A stretch of 56,762 bases of DNA, from NCBI GenBank assembly GCA_947498355.1, contig CANMKA010000025.1, forward strand, positions 1 through 56,762, given 5' to 3'. This stretch comes from an uncultured Paraglaciecola sp. GTDB lineage: Bacteria > Pseudomonadota > Gammaproteobacteria > Enterobacterales > Alteromonadaceae. The notes beneath the pieces are model-generated. The model was not told where the DNA came from. It made no database searches and saw only the letters and a program-made list of their open reading frames with translations. Position 1 is the stretch's first letter, and every line of letters begins with the position of its first letter. This document shows positions 43,339 through 53,700 of the stretch, piece after piece. A program made the translations under genes and the position numbers.

Positions 43339-44568
43339 CTAGTGCAAAATACGGGTTTTAATCGTACCTTTGATTTGTTGCAACTGGCTAAGGGCCTCGT
43401 CAGAACGATCGGTTTCAACATCAATAACCACGTAGCCAATCTCTGCATTTGTTTGCAAATACTGTGCGGCTATGTTGATCCCTTTTTCGGCAAAGGCTTG
43501 GTTAATTTGAGTGAGTACCCCAGGCGCATTTTTATGAATGTGCAACAAGCGCGAGCGCCCTGCCAATTCTGGCAAAGACGCCTCTGGGAAATTAACCGCC
43601 GACAAAGTCGAACCGTTGTCGCTATACTTGGCTAACTTACCTGCTACTTCGATACCGATATTTTGCTGAGCTTCTTGAGTGCTACCGCCCACATGAGGGG
43701 TTAAAATAACGTTATCAAACTCAGTTAATGGCGATTCAAACAAATCGTCATTCGATTTAGGCTCAATTGGGAATACATCAATTGCTGCACCCGATAATTT
43801 TTTGCTGCGCATGGCGTCAGTTAATGCATCGATATCGATTACCGTGCCGCGGGCTGCGTTAATTAAGATGGCACCGTCTTTCATTTTAGCAATTTGCTCA
43901 GCACCAATCATGTCTTTGGTGCCAGCAGTTTCGGGAACATGCAAGCTCACTACATCAGACGTGCTTAGTAGTTCGTCTAACGTTTTTACTTGAGTTGAGT
44001 TTCCTAATACTAGCTTACTCTCCACATCAAAGAACTGTACGCGCATACCTAAATGTTCAGCCAAAATGCTTAATTGGGTACCAATATGGCCATAGCCGAT
44101 AATCCCTAGGGTTTTCCCTCTGGCTTCGAATGAACCTGCTGCACTTTTATCCCAAATGCCTTTGTGTGCTTTGGCGTTTTTCTCAGGGATCCCTCTTAGT
44201 AACAAAATGAGCTGCCCTAAAACTAATTCAGCTACCGAGCGAGTATTCGAAAACGGTGCGTTAAATACTGGAATACCACGTTTTTGTGTCGCCACAAGAT
44301 CCACTTGATTGGTACCAATACAAAAACACCCCACTGCAACCAATTTACTTGCTGCTGCAATAACGTTCTCAGTTAACTGAGTACGAGAGCGAATACCGAT
44401 GAAGTGAACATCTTTAATTTTTTCAATTAACTCATCTTCTGGTAGTGACGTTTTTAAGTATTCAATATTTTCGTAACCATTTGCATGCAGGGTATCAAGT
44501 GTACTTTGATGCAGCCCCTCCAATAATAGAATCTTAATTTTTTCTTTTGGTAGAGACACTTTGCTCAT
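43339..44568 (-). CDS. serA: D-3-phosphoglycerate dehydrogenase
   Basis: The 409-residue enzyme catalyses the first step of serine synthesis. It closely follows E. coli SerA: KVSLPKEKIKILLLEGLHQS, GCFCIGTNQVDL, FNAPFSNTRSVAELVLGQLI, GIIGYGHIGTQL, HVPETAGTK, NAARGTVIDI, HVGGSTQEAQQNIG. An ACT domain at the C-terminus (VLTQINQAFAEKGINIAAQY) gives serine feedback. ATG 44568 matches the E. coli start; a GTG at 44580 is the alternative. A pair of strong MetJ-box-like 8-mers lies 38 bp upstream. Confidence 0.96.
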   Translation of the reverse strand: MSKVSLPKEKIKILLLEGLHQSTLDTLHANGYENIEYLKTSLPEDELIEKIKDVHFIGIRSRTQLTENVIAAASKLVAVGCFCIGTNQVDLVATQKRGIPVFNAPFSNTRSVAELVLGQLILLLRGIPEKNAKAHKGIWDKSAAGSFEARGKTLGIIGYGHIGTQLSILAEHLGMRVQFFDVESKLVLGNSTQVKTLDELLSTSDVVSLHVPETAGTKDMIGAEQIAKMKDGAILINAARGTVIDIDALTDAMRSKKLSGAAIDVFPIEPKSNDDLFESPLTEFDNVILTPHVGGSTQEAQQNIGIEVAGKLAKYSDNGSTLSAVNFPEASLPELAGRSRLLHIHKNAPGVLTQINQAFAEKGINIAAQYLQTNAEIGYVVIDVETDRSDEALSQLQQIKGTIKTRILH

Positions 44569-44606
44569 GAGGTTTTCCACGTAGTAAAAGTTTAAATAAA
44601 AATTTG

Positions 44607-44622
44607 AGACATCTGGACGTCT
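44607..44622. promoter_or_regulatory. Tandem MetJ-box-like pair upstream of serA
   Basis: Contiguous AGACATCT and GGACGTCT each match 7 of 8 positions of AGACGTCT, 14/16 in total; two tandem boxes are the minimum MetJ operator. The same GGACGTCT box occurs in the metK promoter. It lies between ygiQ and serA, 39-54 bp before the serA ATG, so it could cover the serA promoter. Binding is inferred. Confidence 0.6.
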
Positions 44623-44705
44623 ATTTGCCAGAGAAAATACCAGAAATTGACTAATTTTTAAAGGTAATGTCGCTATATCCCATTAAAAAATAGGGCTAAA
44701 TGCAT

Positions 44706-46994
44706 TTAGCGTCTTTTTCTGGTTTTATTCTTAGGTTTATTGGCTCGCGCCGCATCATTATGAGGTTGATCGTCACTAAAACGCGTCAATCCTCTTTGAG
44801 CTTTCTCTTTGGCTCCTTTGTTGTTTTTGCCTTTGGCGTGAGCTTTGTTCACAGAACGTCTGGCGTAGGCTTTTTGCTCTTTACCTCTAAGCTCATTGCG
44901 ACTCTCCGCCGGCACCAAGCATTGGGGGCTGTTACCAATTAAATGCCCCTTCCCCATCTCAATAAGGGCTGTGCGCAACATGGGCCAATTCGCTTGGTCG
45001 TGATAACGCAAAAAGGCTCGATGCAAACGCCTATGAATTTCACCTTTAGGCACCTCAACCACTTCACTCTTGTGGGTCACTTTATGGATAGGGTTTTTAT
45101 TGGTGTGATACATAGTGGTGGCATTGGCCATAGGCGACGGATAAAAATTTTGTACTTGATCGAGTTTAAAGTTGCGCTCTTTTAGCCAAAGGGCAAGATT
45201 CAGCATGTCTTCATCTGTTGTCCCTGGGTGTGCAGAAATAAAATAAGGGATCAAAAACTGTTCTTTGCCTGCTTCTTTGGTGTATTTATCAAATAGTTCT
45301 TTGAACTTATCGTAAGTACCCATGCCAGGCTTCATCATTTTATCGAGAGGCGCTTTTTCCGTATGTTCAGGCGCTATTTTTAAGTAGCCGCCTACATGGT
45401 GTGTGACTAACTCTTTTACGTATTCAGGATCTTCAATGGCCAAATCGTAACGCACACCCGACGCAATCAAGACCTTTTTAACCCCGTCAACTTCCCGAGC
45501 TTTACGGTATAAATTGGTTGTGGGCGATTGGTCAGTATCTAAATGGCCGCATATTTCTGGCCATACACATGACAGCCTACGGCAGGCTTGCTCAGCTTTA
45601 GGGCTTTTGCACCTTAGCTTATACATATTAGCCGTTGGGCCACCTAAATCCGAGATAACCCCAGTAAAGCCCGGTACTTTATCGCGTATTTGTTCAATCT
45701 CACGAATAATCGACTCTTCTGATCGGCTTTGTATCACCCGCCCCTCGTGCTCAGTAATTGAACAAAAGGTACAGCCGCCAAAACAGCCTCGCATAATATT
45801 GACCGAGGTTTTAATCATGTCGTACGCGGGGATCTTAGCCTTACCATAAGATGGGTGAGGCACCCGTGCGTAAGGTAAATCAAACACAGCATCCATTTCT
45901 TCAGTTTCTAATGGATAGGCTGGAGGGTTAATCCACACAATTCGGTCACCATGCCGCTGGGCCAATGCCCTAGCACATCCGGGGTTGGTCTCCTTGTGTA
46001 AAATTCGCGACGTATGAGCATAAAGCGTTTTTTCGGCACGCACTGTGTCATATGGGGGCAAGAGTACGTAGGTTTTATCCCAAGGCTTACGTCTTTGGGT
46101 TTTCGAAGTGAAAGGCTGAACCACTATGGGCTTAGCTTGCTGGGCATCTATGGCTGCTTGTTTTTCTGCTTCTGAAGATACCGCGCACTTATCATCTATA
46201 GTTTCGTAAGGGCTAATAATAGGGTCTATCTTGCCAATGACATCAACATGGGTAGAGTCAACACCTTGCCAGCCCGGCAGAGGTTCTTTCCGTAGTACAG
46301 CTGTGCCACGAATATCTTGCATTTGGTCTATGGTTTCGCCCGAAGCAAAGCGGTGTGCCATTTCAATTAAAGGTCGTTCGGCATTACCAAACATCAGCAT
46401 GTCAGCTTTAGAATCAAATAATACACTGCGCCTTACTTTGTCAGACCAATAATCGTAATGAGCAATACGTCTTAAACTGGCTTCAATACCTCCAATCACA
46501 ACGGGCTTTTTGTACGCTTCTTTACACCTTTGGGTGTAAACAGTCACCGCTCGGTCTGGACGCTTTCCGCCTTCATTGTGAGGCGTGTAAGCATCGTCAT
46601 GTCTTAGTTTGCGATCAGCCGTGTAGCGGTTAATCATGGAGTCCATGTTGCCAGCCGTGACCCCAAAAAATAAATTAGGCTCGCCTAACTGCATAAAGTC
46701 GTCTTTTGAGTGCCAATCTGGTTGAGAAATAATCCCTACCCTAAAGCCTTGGGCTTCTAAAGTCCGTCCAATCACCGCCATACCAAAACTAGGATGGTCG
46801 ACGTAGGCATCGCCAGTCACAATAATAATGTCGCAGCTATCCCAACCAAGTTGATCCATTTCTTTTCGAGACATGGGCAAAAATGGTGCAGGATCAAAAC
46901 ATTCTGCCCAATATTTGGGAAAAGAAAACAAGCCTCTCTCAGCTTTCATTCTGGGAATAATTTTAGTTCTAGATGTGGGCTGCACTGACGGCAT
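44706..46994 (-). CDS. YgiQ-family radical SAM protein
   Basis: The 762-residue protein matches the YgiQ family: it starts with [20 protein letters not shown], has a B12-binding-like N-terminal half, and a radical SAM core with the CxxxCxxC cluster at C404-C408-C411 ([19 protein letters not shown]). The C-terminus is basic ([14 protein letters not shown]). The family makes a 5'-deoxyadenosyl radical; substrate and role are unsettled. Length (739 in E. coli) is normal. It is separated from serA by 137 bp carrying the MetJ-like site. Confidence 0.92.
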   Translation of the reverse strand: MPSVQPTSRTKIIPRMKAERGLFSFPKYWAECFDPAPFLPMSRKEMDQLGWDSCDIIIVTGDAYVDHPSFGMAVIGRTLEAQGFRVGIISQPDWHSKDDFMQLGEPNLFFGVTAGNMDSMINRYTADRKLRHDDAYTPHNEGGKRPDRAVTVYTQRCKEAYKKPVVIGGIEASLRRIAHYDYWSDKVRRSVLFDSKADMLMFGNAERPLIEMAHRFASGETIDQMQDIRGTAVLRKEPLPGWQGVDSTHVDVIGKIDPIISPYETIDDKCAVSSEAEKQAAIDAQQAKPIVVQPFTSKTQRRKPWDKTYVLLPPYDTVRAEKTLYAHTSRILHKETNPGCARALAQRHGDRIVWINPPAYPLETEEMDAVFDLPYARVPHPSYGKAKIPAYDMIKTSVNIMRGCFGGCTFCSITEHEGRVIQSRSEESIIREIEQIRDKVPGFTGVISDLGGPTANMYKLRCKSPKAEQACRRLSCVWPEICGHLDTDQSPTTNLYRKAREVDGVKKVLIASGVRYDLAIEDPEYVKELVTHHVGGYLKIAPEHTEKAPLDKMMKPGMGTYDKFKELFDKYTKEAGKEQFLIPYFISAHPGTTDEDMLNLALWLKERNFKLDQVQNFYPSPMANATTMYHTNKNPIHKVTHKSEVVEVPKGEIHRRLHRAFLRYHDQANWPMLRTALIEMGKGHLIGNSPQCLVPAESRNELRGKEQKAYARRSVNKAHAKGKNNKGAKEKAQRGLTRFSDDQPHNDAARANKPKNKTRKRR

Positions 46995-47196
46995 GACTAA
47001 CCTCGTATTAAGCCAAACGCTTCGCCAAGCATAATAGCAGGTTTAGCCGCTATTTACTGGGTTTTGATAAAGCAAAATGCGCTAATTCATAACAGCCTTA
47101 ACGCCGCGTTAATGCTCAATTAATCGACAATTATATTGAGTAAAAAAATACCATGTAGAGCACAAAGGATGGCGTAGTAATTGCTACTAAAGCAGT

Positions 47197-48396
47197 ATGC
47201 TTTTTCTTGATAATGTTATTGACAAAATGGACCTTTTGTTTGTTTCCCCCATTCGTTTTCTAATCAAAATCGTAGGCTTAAAACTGGGGCTGGGTATTTG
47301 TTGGCTTGTCACTTTGCTCTGCTTAACCATGCTAAGCACCGAAAGTTGGCAAACAAACAGTGCGCTTAATTTAGCCTTTGCACTACTATTAATTTGGCTA
47401 TTAGTGAGTATTCAGTTAACCTTTAGCCTCGATCTAAAGCGTTTTGAAACCTCTTTAGAGGAAGCCAATCCACTCGCGAAAGAACACAAAGACTTTCAAT
47501 CTCACTCGCTATTTTTTGAACCCATTTGCAATCGTTTGTCTTTGCTAATAAAAGAAACGAATCGCATAAAATCTAACTTGTCAGAACAACTGTCCGAAGT
47601 AAGATATTCATCAGATCAAGTCAGTCAATCTGCGCTATCAGTCTCTATAAATGTCGATAAACAATCCGAATCAACCCATCTAAGCGCGGCAGCGATTGAA
47701 CAAATGAGTGTTTCTTTAGATGAAGTGGTGAATAAAATCACAGCGGTAAACGATGCAGCAACACAAACCAGCCAATTGACGGTTCAAGGTAATCAACAAT
47801 TGTTAGACCTCACTGAAGAAATAACGAGAGTAAAACATCAGGCATCTGATACCCTCAAGGCGCTGGAAGAACTCAACGACAACAGCCAAGAAGTGCTTAC
47901 CTTAACCAGTTCAATCGAAAAGATTGCCGAACAAACTAACCTTTTAGCCCTTAATGCCTCAATAGAAGCCGCACGAGCTGGCGAAAAAGGAAGAGGCTTC
48001 GCAGTAGTCGCTGACGAAGTACGTAATCTTGCGGGGGTTAGCAAAACTACCGCAAACGACATTATTAGCAGTATTCAACGAGTTCGCGAGAAAAGCGCCA
48101 ATGTTGGAGAGAATATGTCTAAAGTATTCAGCCTCTCGGAGAATTGTGCGAATCAAGCCGAGAGTGCTAATCAAGTGTTAAGTCGTATCGCATCGGAATC
48201 TGACAGCGTACAGCACCAAGTGCAGATCGTATCTGCCAATACCGAGCAACAAAGTGTTGCGACCAAAGACATATCCAGACACCTAAAAGAAGTGGTTGAT
48301 ATAGCCCAAGAAAACGCAGAAATTGCTAAACAAACCTCAGAACTAGCGGGACATTTGAAAAACATAACCAGTAAAGATAAGGACGTAACCTTATGA
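47197..48396 (+). CDS. Methyl-accepting chemotaxis protein without periplasmic sensor
   Basis: The 399-residue chemoreceptor has two close membrane helices (~26-45 and ~58-77) with a loop of only about a dozen residues between them, so no ligand domain sits outside. A HAMP-less cytoplasmic signalling part follows, with the conserved hairpin [20 protein letters not shown]...[15 protein letters not shown]. It should therefore sense internal or membrane signals or rely on a partner. The next gene overlaps its stop by 4 bases (ATGA) and encodes a NIT-like sensor. An alternative start is ATG 47227. Confidence 0.9.
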   Translation: MLFLDNVIDKMDLLFVSPIRFLIKIVGLKLGLGICWLVTLLCLTMLSTESWQTNSALNLAFALLLIWLLVSIQLTFSLDLKRFETSLEEANPLAKEHKDFQSHSLFFEPICNRLSLLIKETNRIKSNLSEQLSEVRYSSDQVSQSALSVSINVDKQSESTHLSAAAIEQMSVSLDEVVNKITAVNDAATQTSQLTVQGNQQLLDLTEEITRVKHQASDTLKALEELNDNSQEVLTLTSSIEKIAEQTNLLALNASIEAARAGEKGRGFAVVADEVRNLAGVSKTTANDIISSIQRVREKSANVGENMSKVFSLSENCANQAESANQVLSRIASESDSVQHQVQIVSANTEQQSVATKDISRHLKEVVDIAQENAEIAKQTSELAGHLKNITSKDKDVTL

Positions 48397-49232
48397 GTCA
48401 ACCCATGATAGCGATGATATTCGTAGCAGGGCTTTTCTTTGCCGGCTTAATCGTGGTGAAGCTACTCAATCGCCAGCAAAAAGGGACACAAACCCAAGCT
48501 CTACAAACGTTATTAAAACTCAGGGCGTTAATCGCCTTTACACAAAAACATAGAGGGATGTCGGCAGCATTTATTCAAGGTGACCTATCTGCTGGGGGGG
48601 AGTTAAAACAAATTAAGCATACCATTCAGCCCATCATAGAAACCCTTCAAGCCGACCCTTGCATATCTCATCAAGAAAGATGGCTTGGATTCACTGATCA
48701 TTGGGGGCGCTTTAAAAATGCAAGCCAAACATTGAATTTAGCTGAAAGTTTTGAGCAGCATACTAACCTAGTGACCAATTTACTCTATCTGTTCGAAGAT
48801 ATTGCTGAGCAACAGCAATTTGACCAGTATACCTTTCCTGATACGCCAAATATCAGCTTATTATGGAAAACCTTACCCTTTACAGGGGAATACATAGGCC
48901 AAGCTCGTGCCGTGGGAGTGGCCATAGTAACAAAAGGCCATTGCTCTCAAGTAGACAAGGTCAGGATGGGCTACTTAGAAACTAAAATTAGTCAATATGT
49001 TGAAACTCTATTTACTCAGCTAGATGCAAATAAAGCAGGCGCTGGATGTGAGTTAAAACAGGCGAAAAGCGTATGCCTAGATTTCTTAAAGCTAATTAGA
49101 GGTGACATCCTAGATGCAAGCCTGATTACCATTTCGCCAAAAGCCTACTTTAACGCGGCAAGTGCCGCGATGAATGAAATTAACCGCTTGCTAGATGAAG
49201 AGTTACAACACCTAACCAAGCATATTGATTAA
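48393..49232 (+). CDS. Membrane-anchored NIT-like sensor partner of the chemoreceptor
   Basis: The 279-residue protein has one N-terminal membrane helix (~4-24) followed by basic residues (KLLNRQQK), which by the positive-inside rule places the ~250-residue C-terminal domain in the cytoplasm. That domain is helical and has [12 protein letters not shown] (about 52-64), the QKxRGxSAxxL/IGS-type motif of nitrate/nitrite-sensing (NIT) domains, plus [15 protein letters not shown]. There is no kinase, HAMP or MCP domain. Its ATG overlaps the MCP stop, so the two are coupled. It is likely a sensory subunit for that receptor; NIT membership is by motif and ligand is unknown. Confidence 0.65.
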   Translation: MSQPMIAMIFVAGLFFAGLIVVKLLNRQQKGTQTQALQTLLKLRALIAFTQKHRGMSAAFIQGDLSAGGELKQIKHTIQPIIETLQADPCISHQERWLGFTDHWGRFKNASQTLNLAESFEQHTNLVTNLLYLFEDIAEQQQFDQYTFPDTPNISLLWKTLPFTGEYIGQARAVGVAIVTKGHCSQVDKVRMGYLETKISQYVETLFTQLDANKAGAGCELKQAKSVCLDFLKLIRGDILDASLITISPKAYFNAASAAMNEINRLLDEELQHLTKHID

Positions 49233-49270
49233 CATTCAGGATAAAAGTGTGCGCTCTTATCCTGAATGTT
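49231..49270 (+). terminator. Long perfect hairpin at the end of the chemoreceptor operon
   Basis: AACATTCAGGATAA (49231-49244) pairs perfectly with TTATCCTGAATGTT (49257-49270), a 14-bp stem with 12-base loop, and begins in the stop codon. There is no U-tract. It separates convergent genes and may be a terminator for the minus strand too. Confidence 0.6.
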
Positions 49271-49301
49271 AGGTGGAGCTTTTGTTCCGCTTCAGTCTAA
49301 G

Positions 49302-50531
49302 CTAATCGGCATTGTCGCCTTTTGCCGCATCTACCGTTTCTTGAGTGGGGTAACCATCAGCCACTAAGCCTTTTGATGCTTGGAATGCTCTTACACCCAC
49401 ACGGGTAGCCGGCCCAAGGATCCCATCAGCCTTACCTACATCAAAACCTTGCTGATTTAGATTTTCTTGGAATGTTTTCATTTGCTCACGTGTGTACTTG
49501 GGCAAATCGGGTAAAGGTTTAGACAGGCCGCCAGCACCAGCAATACGGTCCGCTAGGTGACCCACAGCAATACCGTAATATTCAGAATTATTCCAACGTA
49601 AAATAACGTCGAAATTAGGATAGATTAAAAACGCTGAGCCTTTGTGCCCAGCAGGGATCAAAAGCGAAGACATTAACTCACCCTCGCCGATTGCGCTTCC
49701 GTCTACTTTGGTTAGGCCTTGTTGGTGCCAGAATGATAAAGGCTTAGCATTGGTTTTACCGGCCAATTGATAGTCAAAATCATCGGGTAACTTAACCTCA
49801 CGGCCCCAGCGATAACCAGGCTGCCAACCTAAGTTTTTCACAAAATTAGCCGCTGACGCTAACGCATCTTTCTCGTTATTCCATAAATCGACTTTACCAT
49901 CTCCATCACCATCAATGGCATACTTAATATAAGCAGTGGGCATAAACTGAGTGTGCCCCATGGCCCCAGCCCACGACCCTACCATTTGCTCTGGGTTTAA
50001 TCCCTCCCTTTCTAACAATAACAAGGCCTGAACCAGTTCTTGAGAAAAGTATTCACTGCGACGCTGGTCACAGGCCATAGTCGTTAGCGCACGCAAGGTC
50101 GGAATTTTACCTTTATAAGCACCGAAATTGGTTTCAAGTCCCCAAAAAGACACAAGATAGTGGCCGGGCACCCCATGTTGCTTAGTAAGCTCTTGTAAAA
50201 ACGCTCTATGTAATTTGAGCTTTTCTCGACCTTTAGTCACCCGCCAATCATTAACGCGTTTAGAAAAATAGCCAGTGAAGGTTTGCACAAACTCAGGCTG
50301 ATTACGGTCGTACTTCAATATACGTTCTAACGGTTGGATAGTTCCGAGTACAGAATCACTGGTTGCCTTTGAAACACCGCCCGCAATAGCTTGCTGCTGT
50401 AAGCGTGCAATACAGCTAGGAAAATCACCTTCTAGAACAGGCGCAGGAGCAGATTCTGCTATTGAAAGAGATGACACACAGGTTAGGCCGATGGCGCTGA
50501 CTAGGCCTTTAGAAAAAGATAAAAATGACAC
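49302..50531 (-). CDS. MltB-family lytic murein transglycosylase with peptidoglycan-binding domain
   Basis: The 409-residue protein has a signal peptide (about to IAES, residue 27), an SLT_2/MltB catalytic domain (VSFWGLETNFGAYKGKIPTL with the catalytic Glu in GLETN, WAGAMGHTQFMPTAYIKYAI), and a C-terminal PG_binding_1 domain (NLNQQGFDVGKADGILGPAT, then VGVRAFQASKGL). It cleaves glycan strands to make anhydro-muropeptides. The E. coli MltB lipobox is not present, so it is periplasmic/soluble rather than lipidated. It is single. Confidence 0.93.
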   Translation of the reverse strand: MSFLSFSKGLVSAIGLTCVSSLSIAESAPAPVLEGDFPSCIARLQQQAIAGGVSKATSDSVLGTIQPLERILKYDRNQPEFVQTFTGYFSKRVNDWRVTKGREKLKLHRAFLQELTKQHGVPGHYLVSFWGLETNFGAYKGKIPTLRALTTMACDQRRSEYFSQELVQALLLLEREGLNPEQMVGSWAGAMGHTQFMPTAYIKYAIDGDGDGKVDLWNNEKDALASAANFVKNLGWQPGYRWGREVKLPDDFDYQLAGKTNAKPLSFWHQQGLTKVDGSAIGEGELMSSLLIPAGHKGSAFLIYPNFDVILRWNNSEYYGIAVGHLADRIAGAGGLSKPLPDLPKYTREQMKTFQENLNQQGFDVGKADGILGPATRVGVRAFQASKGLVADGYPTQETVDAAKGDNAD

Positions 50532-50640
50532 ATTGAATACCTAAGTTAACTATAAAACGGGATATAAGCTCGCTATAACAGGGTCTATTTAACCATAATA
50601 TGCCGAACCTAAAACAAAAACTTGCAGTTAGTAGAACGGC

Positions 50641-51162
50641 TTAAAGCATAAATTGCTTCATCCATACTTGGTTAGCCATGATATGTTTACTGTCGGAAAT
50701 ATGATCTAACCAGGTTTTACCTATTAGGTGATCGTATTCATGTAAAAAAATACGCGCCAAAAACCCTTCGTATTTAACACTTTTGTGAAGCCCTGCCACG
50801 GATTGATAATCAACCTCAACCCATTCAGCTCGCTCAATGTAACCTCGTAAAGCGGGAACAGATAAACAGCCTTCCCACTCCCAACAAGTTTTGGCTGAAT
50901 GAGCAGTCACCTTAGGGTTAATCATCACCTCTGGCTGCATATCCGGTGCATTTGGATAGCGAGGATTTGCTCGAGACGCAATAATCATAATCGCGCGAGG
51001 ATCAAACACTTGAGGTCCGGCAATCCCAATACCGTTAGCCTCCTGCATAGTTTGCAGTAAAGCCTTAACAAACTGAGCCAGCTCTGGCTGAGTAAATTCG
51101 TTTTGCGTGACTTGCCGAGCAGGTTCTCGCAGTATGGGCTCTCCAACTAATGCTATTTCCAT
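50641..51162 (-). CDS. def: Peptide deformylase (variant motif 1)
   Basis: The 173-residue metalloenzyme removes the N-formyl group. Motif 2 EGCLS (97-101; Cys99) and motif 3 HEYDH (141-145) are intact metal ligands. Motif 1 is GIGIAGPQ (44-51) rather than the usual GxGxAAPQ, with Gly for the second Ala. This variant and the absence of fmt next door suggest a second Def rather than the primary one, which is usually beside fmt. It is 43 bp downstream of the ABC exporter on the same strand. Confidence 0.9.
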   Translation of the reverse strand: MEIALVGEPILREPARQVTQNEFTQPELAQFVKALLQTMQEANGIGIAGPQVFDPRAIMIIASRANPRYPNAPDMQPEVMINPKVTAHSAKTCWEWEGCLSVPALRGYIERAEWVEVDYQSVAGLHKSVKYEGFLARIFLHEYDHLIGKTWLDHISDSKHIMANQVWMKQFML

Positions 51163-51205
51163 CCCACCCTCCTTAGGGCTGTTTATCTAATACGATGCGG
51201 GTGAG

Positions 51206-52990
51206 TTAACCCTCTGAAGCGAGACCATCAACCCACTGCATATTTGCAAATTCTCGGTATAAATCATTACTAGCTAACAGGCTTTGGTGGGTGCCAGTGG
51301 CAACTATTTTTCCATCTTGCATCACGATAATTCTATCCGCATTAACAACGGTTGCCAGTCTGTGAGCGATAACAAGAGAAGTTTTGCCCACCATTAATTT
51401 CTCTAGGGCCTGCTTAACATAGGTTTCGTTGGCAGCATCTAGCGCACTGGTGGCCTCGTCCAATAATAAAATTGGACGGTCGGCTAAAATAGCGCGAGCA
51501 ATAGCAATACGTTGTTTTTGGCCTCCAGATAAATTCACTCCACGCTCCCCCAGTTGGCTATCATAGCCATTAGGCAGGGCTTCAATAAAGTCATGGGCTT
51601 GAGCTGCACGGGCGGCGTCTATAACCTGTTCATCAGATGCGTCTGCTCGGCCATACTTAATATTGTCTTTGACACTGCTTGCAAAAATAACTGACTCTTG
51701 GGGAACCAAGGCATATTGTGCTCGTAACTCAGCAATAGACAAATCGGCCAACGAACGCCCCTCCAGAGTAATACCGCCGCTGCTAATATCGTAAAACCTC
51801 AACAGCAATTGAAATAAGGTCGATTTACCTGCCCCACTGGGGCCGACAATGGCGACTCTCTGCCCTGCTTCAATATGTAAACTCACCTTATCGAGCGCAG
51901 GCTTTTGGGGAGCCGAAGGATAGTAAAAACTGACGTCTTCTAGTTGGATATTGCCCTTTACAGTTTGTGGCAAAGCAAGAGGGCATTTTGGAGTGCGCAG
52001 TTCAGTTTGGGTATTTAACAACTCCAATAATCGTTCACTCGCACCAGCCGCTTTTTGAATTTCACCAATGACTTCACTTATGGTTGCCACTGCACCACCA
52101 GCCAATACTGCATAAAACATAAATGCGGTTAGCTCGCCCGCACTTAAGGCTCCAGACAACACTAATTGCGCACCAAACCAAGCAACCCATGCAATGGCAA
52201 TCACACTAATTGCAATGATACTCGCCACTAACATTGCCCTAAACCTAATGCGCTGATGGGCAGCTTGCATGACCCAGTCAATACGTTGAGTAAAATTCTG
52301 GTTATCTAAGGACTCATGGCCGTAGGCTTGTACCGTATGAATTTCATGCAGGGTTTCGTCAATATAAGCCCCAACATCTGCGACCTTATCTTGACTATTT
52401 TTAGCAAAAGTTCGTACTTTTCGCCCAAATACACGAATAGGCACCAGTACTAAAGGAACGGCAATCAAGACGTAAAGAGTAAGTAACGGACTAGCCAAAA
52501 ACATCAAGATTAGAGAGCCCAGCAAAGTCACACTGGCACGCAGCACCATAGACAGGCCCGTCCCTACTATAGACTGCAATAAAGTTGTATCAGCAGTAAA
52601 TCGAGAGATCACCTCTCCCGTTCGGGTTTGAGCAAAAAAAGCAGGCGACAAGGTAAGTAAGTGGCGGTATACATTTTGACGAATGTCCGCACTAACCCGC
52701 TCACCTAACCAAATCATCCAATAAAATCGTAGGTAGGTTGCCAAACTGCCCACCAACGCAATACCTATCACAACCCAGAGCATTTGATTGAGCAAAGACG
52801 GGTTGTTCGCGATAAAGCCGTCATCTATTGTGCGTTTAATGCCTTGCCCCAAAAGCAACCAAGCTCCAGAACTTATCAATAAAGCGAGCATAGCCACTAG
52901 TACCTTACTTTTATAAGGTATTAGTTGGCCAAACAACCAACTGGCTAACGTTCGGGTGGTGGGGGTTTTCGCAGGTGGGTGTTTAATCAT
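51206..52990 (-). CDS. ABC exporter, MsbA-related half-transporter
   Basis: The 594-residue protein fuses a six-helix membrane domain (first half, SWLFGQLIPYKSKVLVAMLA onwards) and an ATPase domain: Walker A GPSGAGKST, signature LSGGQKQ, Walker B ILLLDEATSALDA, H-loop IAHRLAT. It resembles the TIGR02204 MsbA-related group of proteobacterial exporters, and dimerises to act. Its ATG overlaps the end of the upstream membrane gene by 8 bases, so the three genes down to 54723 form an operon. The substrate is unknown; lipid or peptide export is possible. Confidence 0.92.
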   Translation of the reverse strand: MIKHPPAKTPTTRTLASWLFGQLIPYKSKVLVAMLALLISSGAWLLLGQGIKRTIDDGFIANNPSLLNQMLWVVIGIALVGSLATYLRFYWMIWLGERVSADIRQNVYRHLLTLSPAFFAQTRTGEVISRFTADTTLLQSIVGTGLSMVLRASVTLLGSLILMFLASPLLTLYVLIAVPLVLVPIRVFGRKVRTFAKNSQDKVADVGAYIDETLHEIHTVQAYGHESLDNQNFTQRIDWVMQAAHQRIRFRAMLVASIIAISVIAIAWVAWFGAQLVLSGALSAGELTAFMFYAVLAGGAVATISEVIGEIQKAAGASERLLELLNTQTELRTPKCPLALPQTVKGNIQLEDVSFYYPSAPQKPALDKVSLHIEAGQRVAIVGPSGAGKSTLFQLLLRFYDISSGGITLEGRSLADLSIAELRAQYALVPQESVIFASSVKDNIKYGRADASDEQVIDAARAAQAHDFIEALPNGYDSQLGERGVNLSGGQKQRIAIARAILADRPILLLDEATSALDAANETYVKQALEKLMVGKTSLVIAHRLATVVNADRIIVMQDGKIVATGTHQSLLASNDLYREFANMQWVDGLASEG

Positions 52991-53690
52991 GATTTCCTTG
53001 CTGTATATTGGGGGGCTGCTCGGTATGTTCGGTATTTAAAATAGCCAAAATTAATACAAAGAAACACAACACCAAATTAAACAAAGGAATTTGCAAATTA
53101 GCAGGCATGGCATAAATCAGACTAACCGCAGGGATCCAAATCAGCCAATTGGTTAACACTGTGGTCGGGACTTGTAATGTAAGCATGGTTTTGAGTAATG
53201 GTCGGGTAGCGCGCCAGCTAAACCCCTGATCTTTCCATAGGTAGGCTAAAGTAAGGAGCGGACAAGTGAGTAGCATGCTAAATACAAATTGATCCAGCGC
53301 CGTTTTTTTGGCTATGGTCAACCAATCTGCTCCATTTCCAAACCAGACAGCTTGCCACTCATAAAACTCGTTGACCAAAGCGCCGATTCCTGCCCACACG
53401 ACCAAATAAAATACACATTGGCCTAGTTTAGAATGGGTAATTTTGTTGCTAAACAACAAATATAAATAGGGTATCAGGCCACCAAAAATAGCCGTAGATA
53501 GCATGGCATAATTTACCCCGTAAGACGCTTTAAGATTGGCAAAAAAGTCAAATACCACGAGAGAATCTGGCCAATAAAAATAACTGATGGCAATGCATAC
53601 AGCAAAGACTTGTAAAAATATAGCAGGCATAAAATTCGCTTTTAATGCCCGTTTAATTGCAACGAGCAAGGGGTTGGGAGTGATAGTCAT
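52983..53690 (-). CDS. Multi-span membrane protein, Mpv17/PMP22-like (tentative)
   Basis: The 235-residue protein has about five to six hydrophobic segments (FLQVFAVCIAISYFYWPDSL, YAMLSTAIFGGLIPYLYLLF, FYLVVWAGIGALVNEFYEW, VFSMLLTCPLLTLAYLW, LFNLVLCFFVLILAIL). The order DQFVFSMLL...W...QVPTTVLTNWLIWIPAV resembles the Mpv17/PMP22 pattern, but I would not rest on this alone. It is between a phosphotransferase-like gene (10 bp) and an ABC exporter (8-base overlap), so it is probably a working partner of one of them. Confidence 0.6.
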   Translation of the reverse strand: MTITPNPLLVAIKRALKANFMPAIFLQVFAVCIAISYFYWPDSLVVFDFFANLKASYGVNYAMLSTAIFGGLIPYLYLLFSNKITHSKLGQCVFYLVVWAGIGALVNEFYEWQAVWFGNGADWLTIAKKTALDQFVFSMLLTCPLLTLAYLWKDQGFSWRATRPLLKTMLTLQVPTTVLTNWLIWIPAVSLIYAMPANLQIPLFNLVLCFFVLILAILNTEHTEQPPNIQQGNHD

Positions 53691-53700
53691 GCAGGTACTC

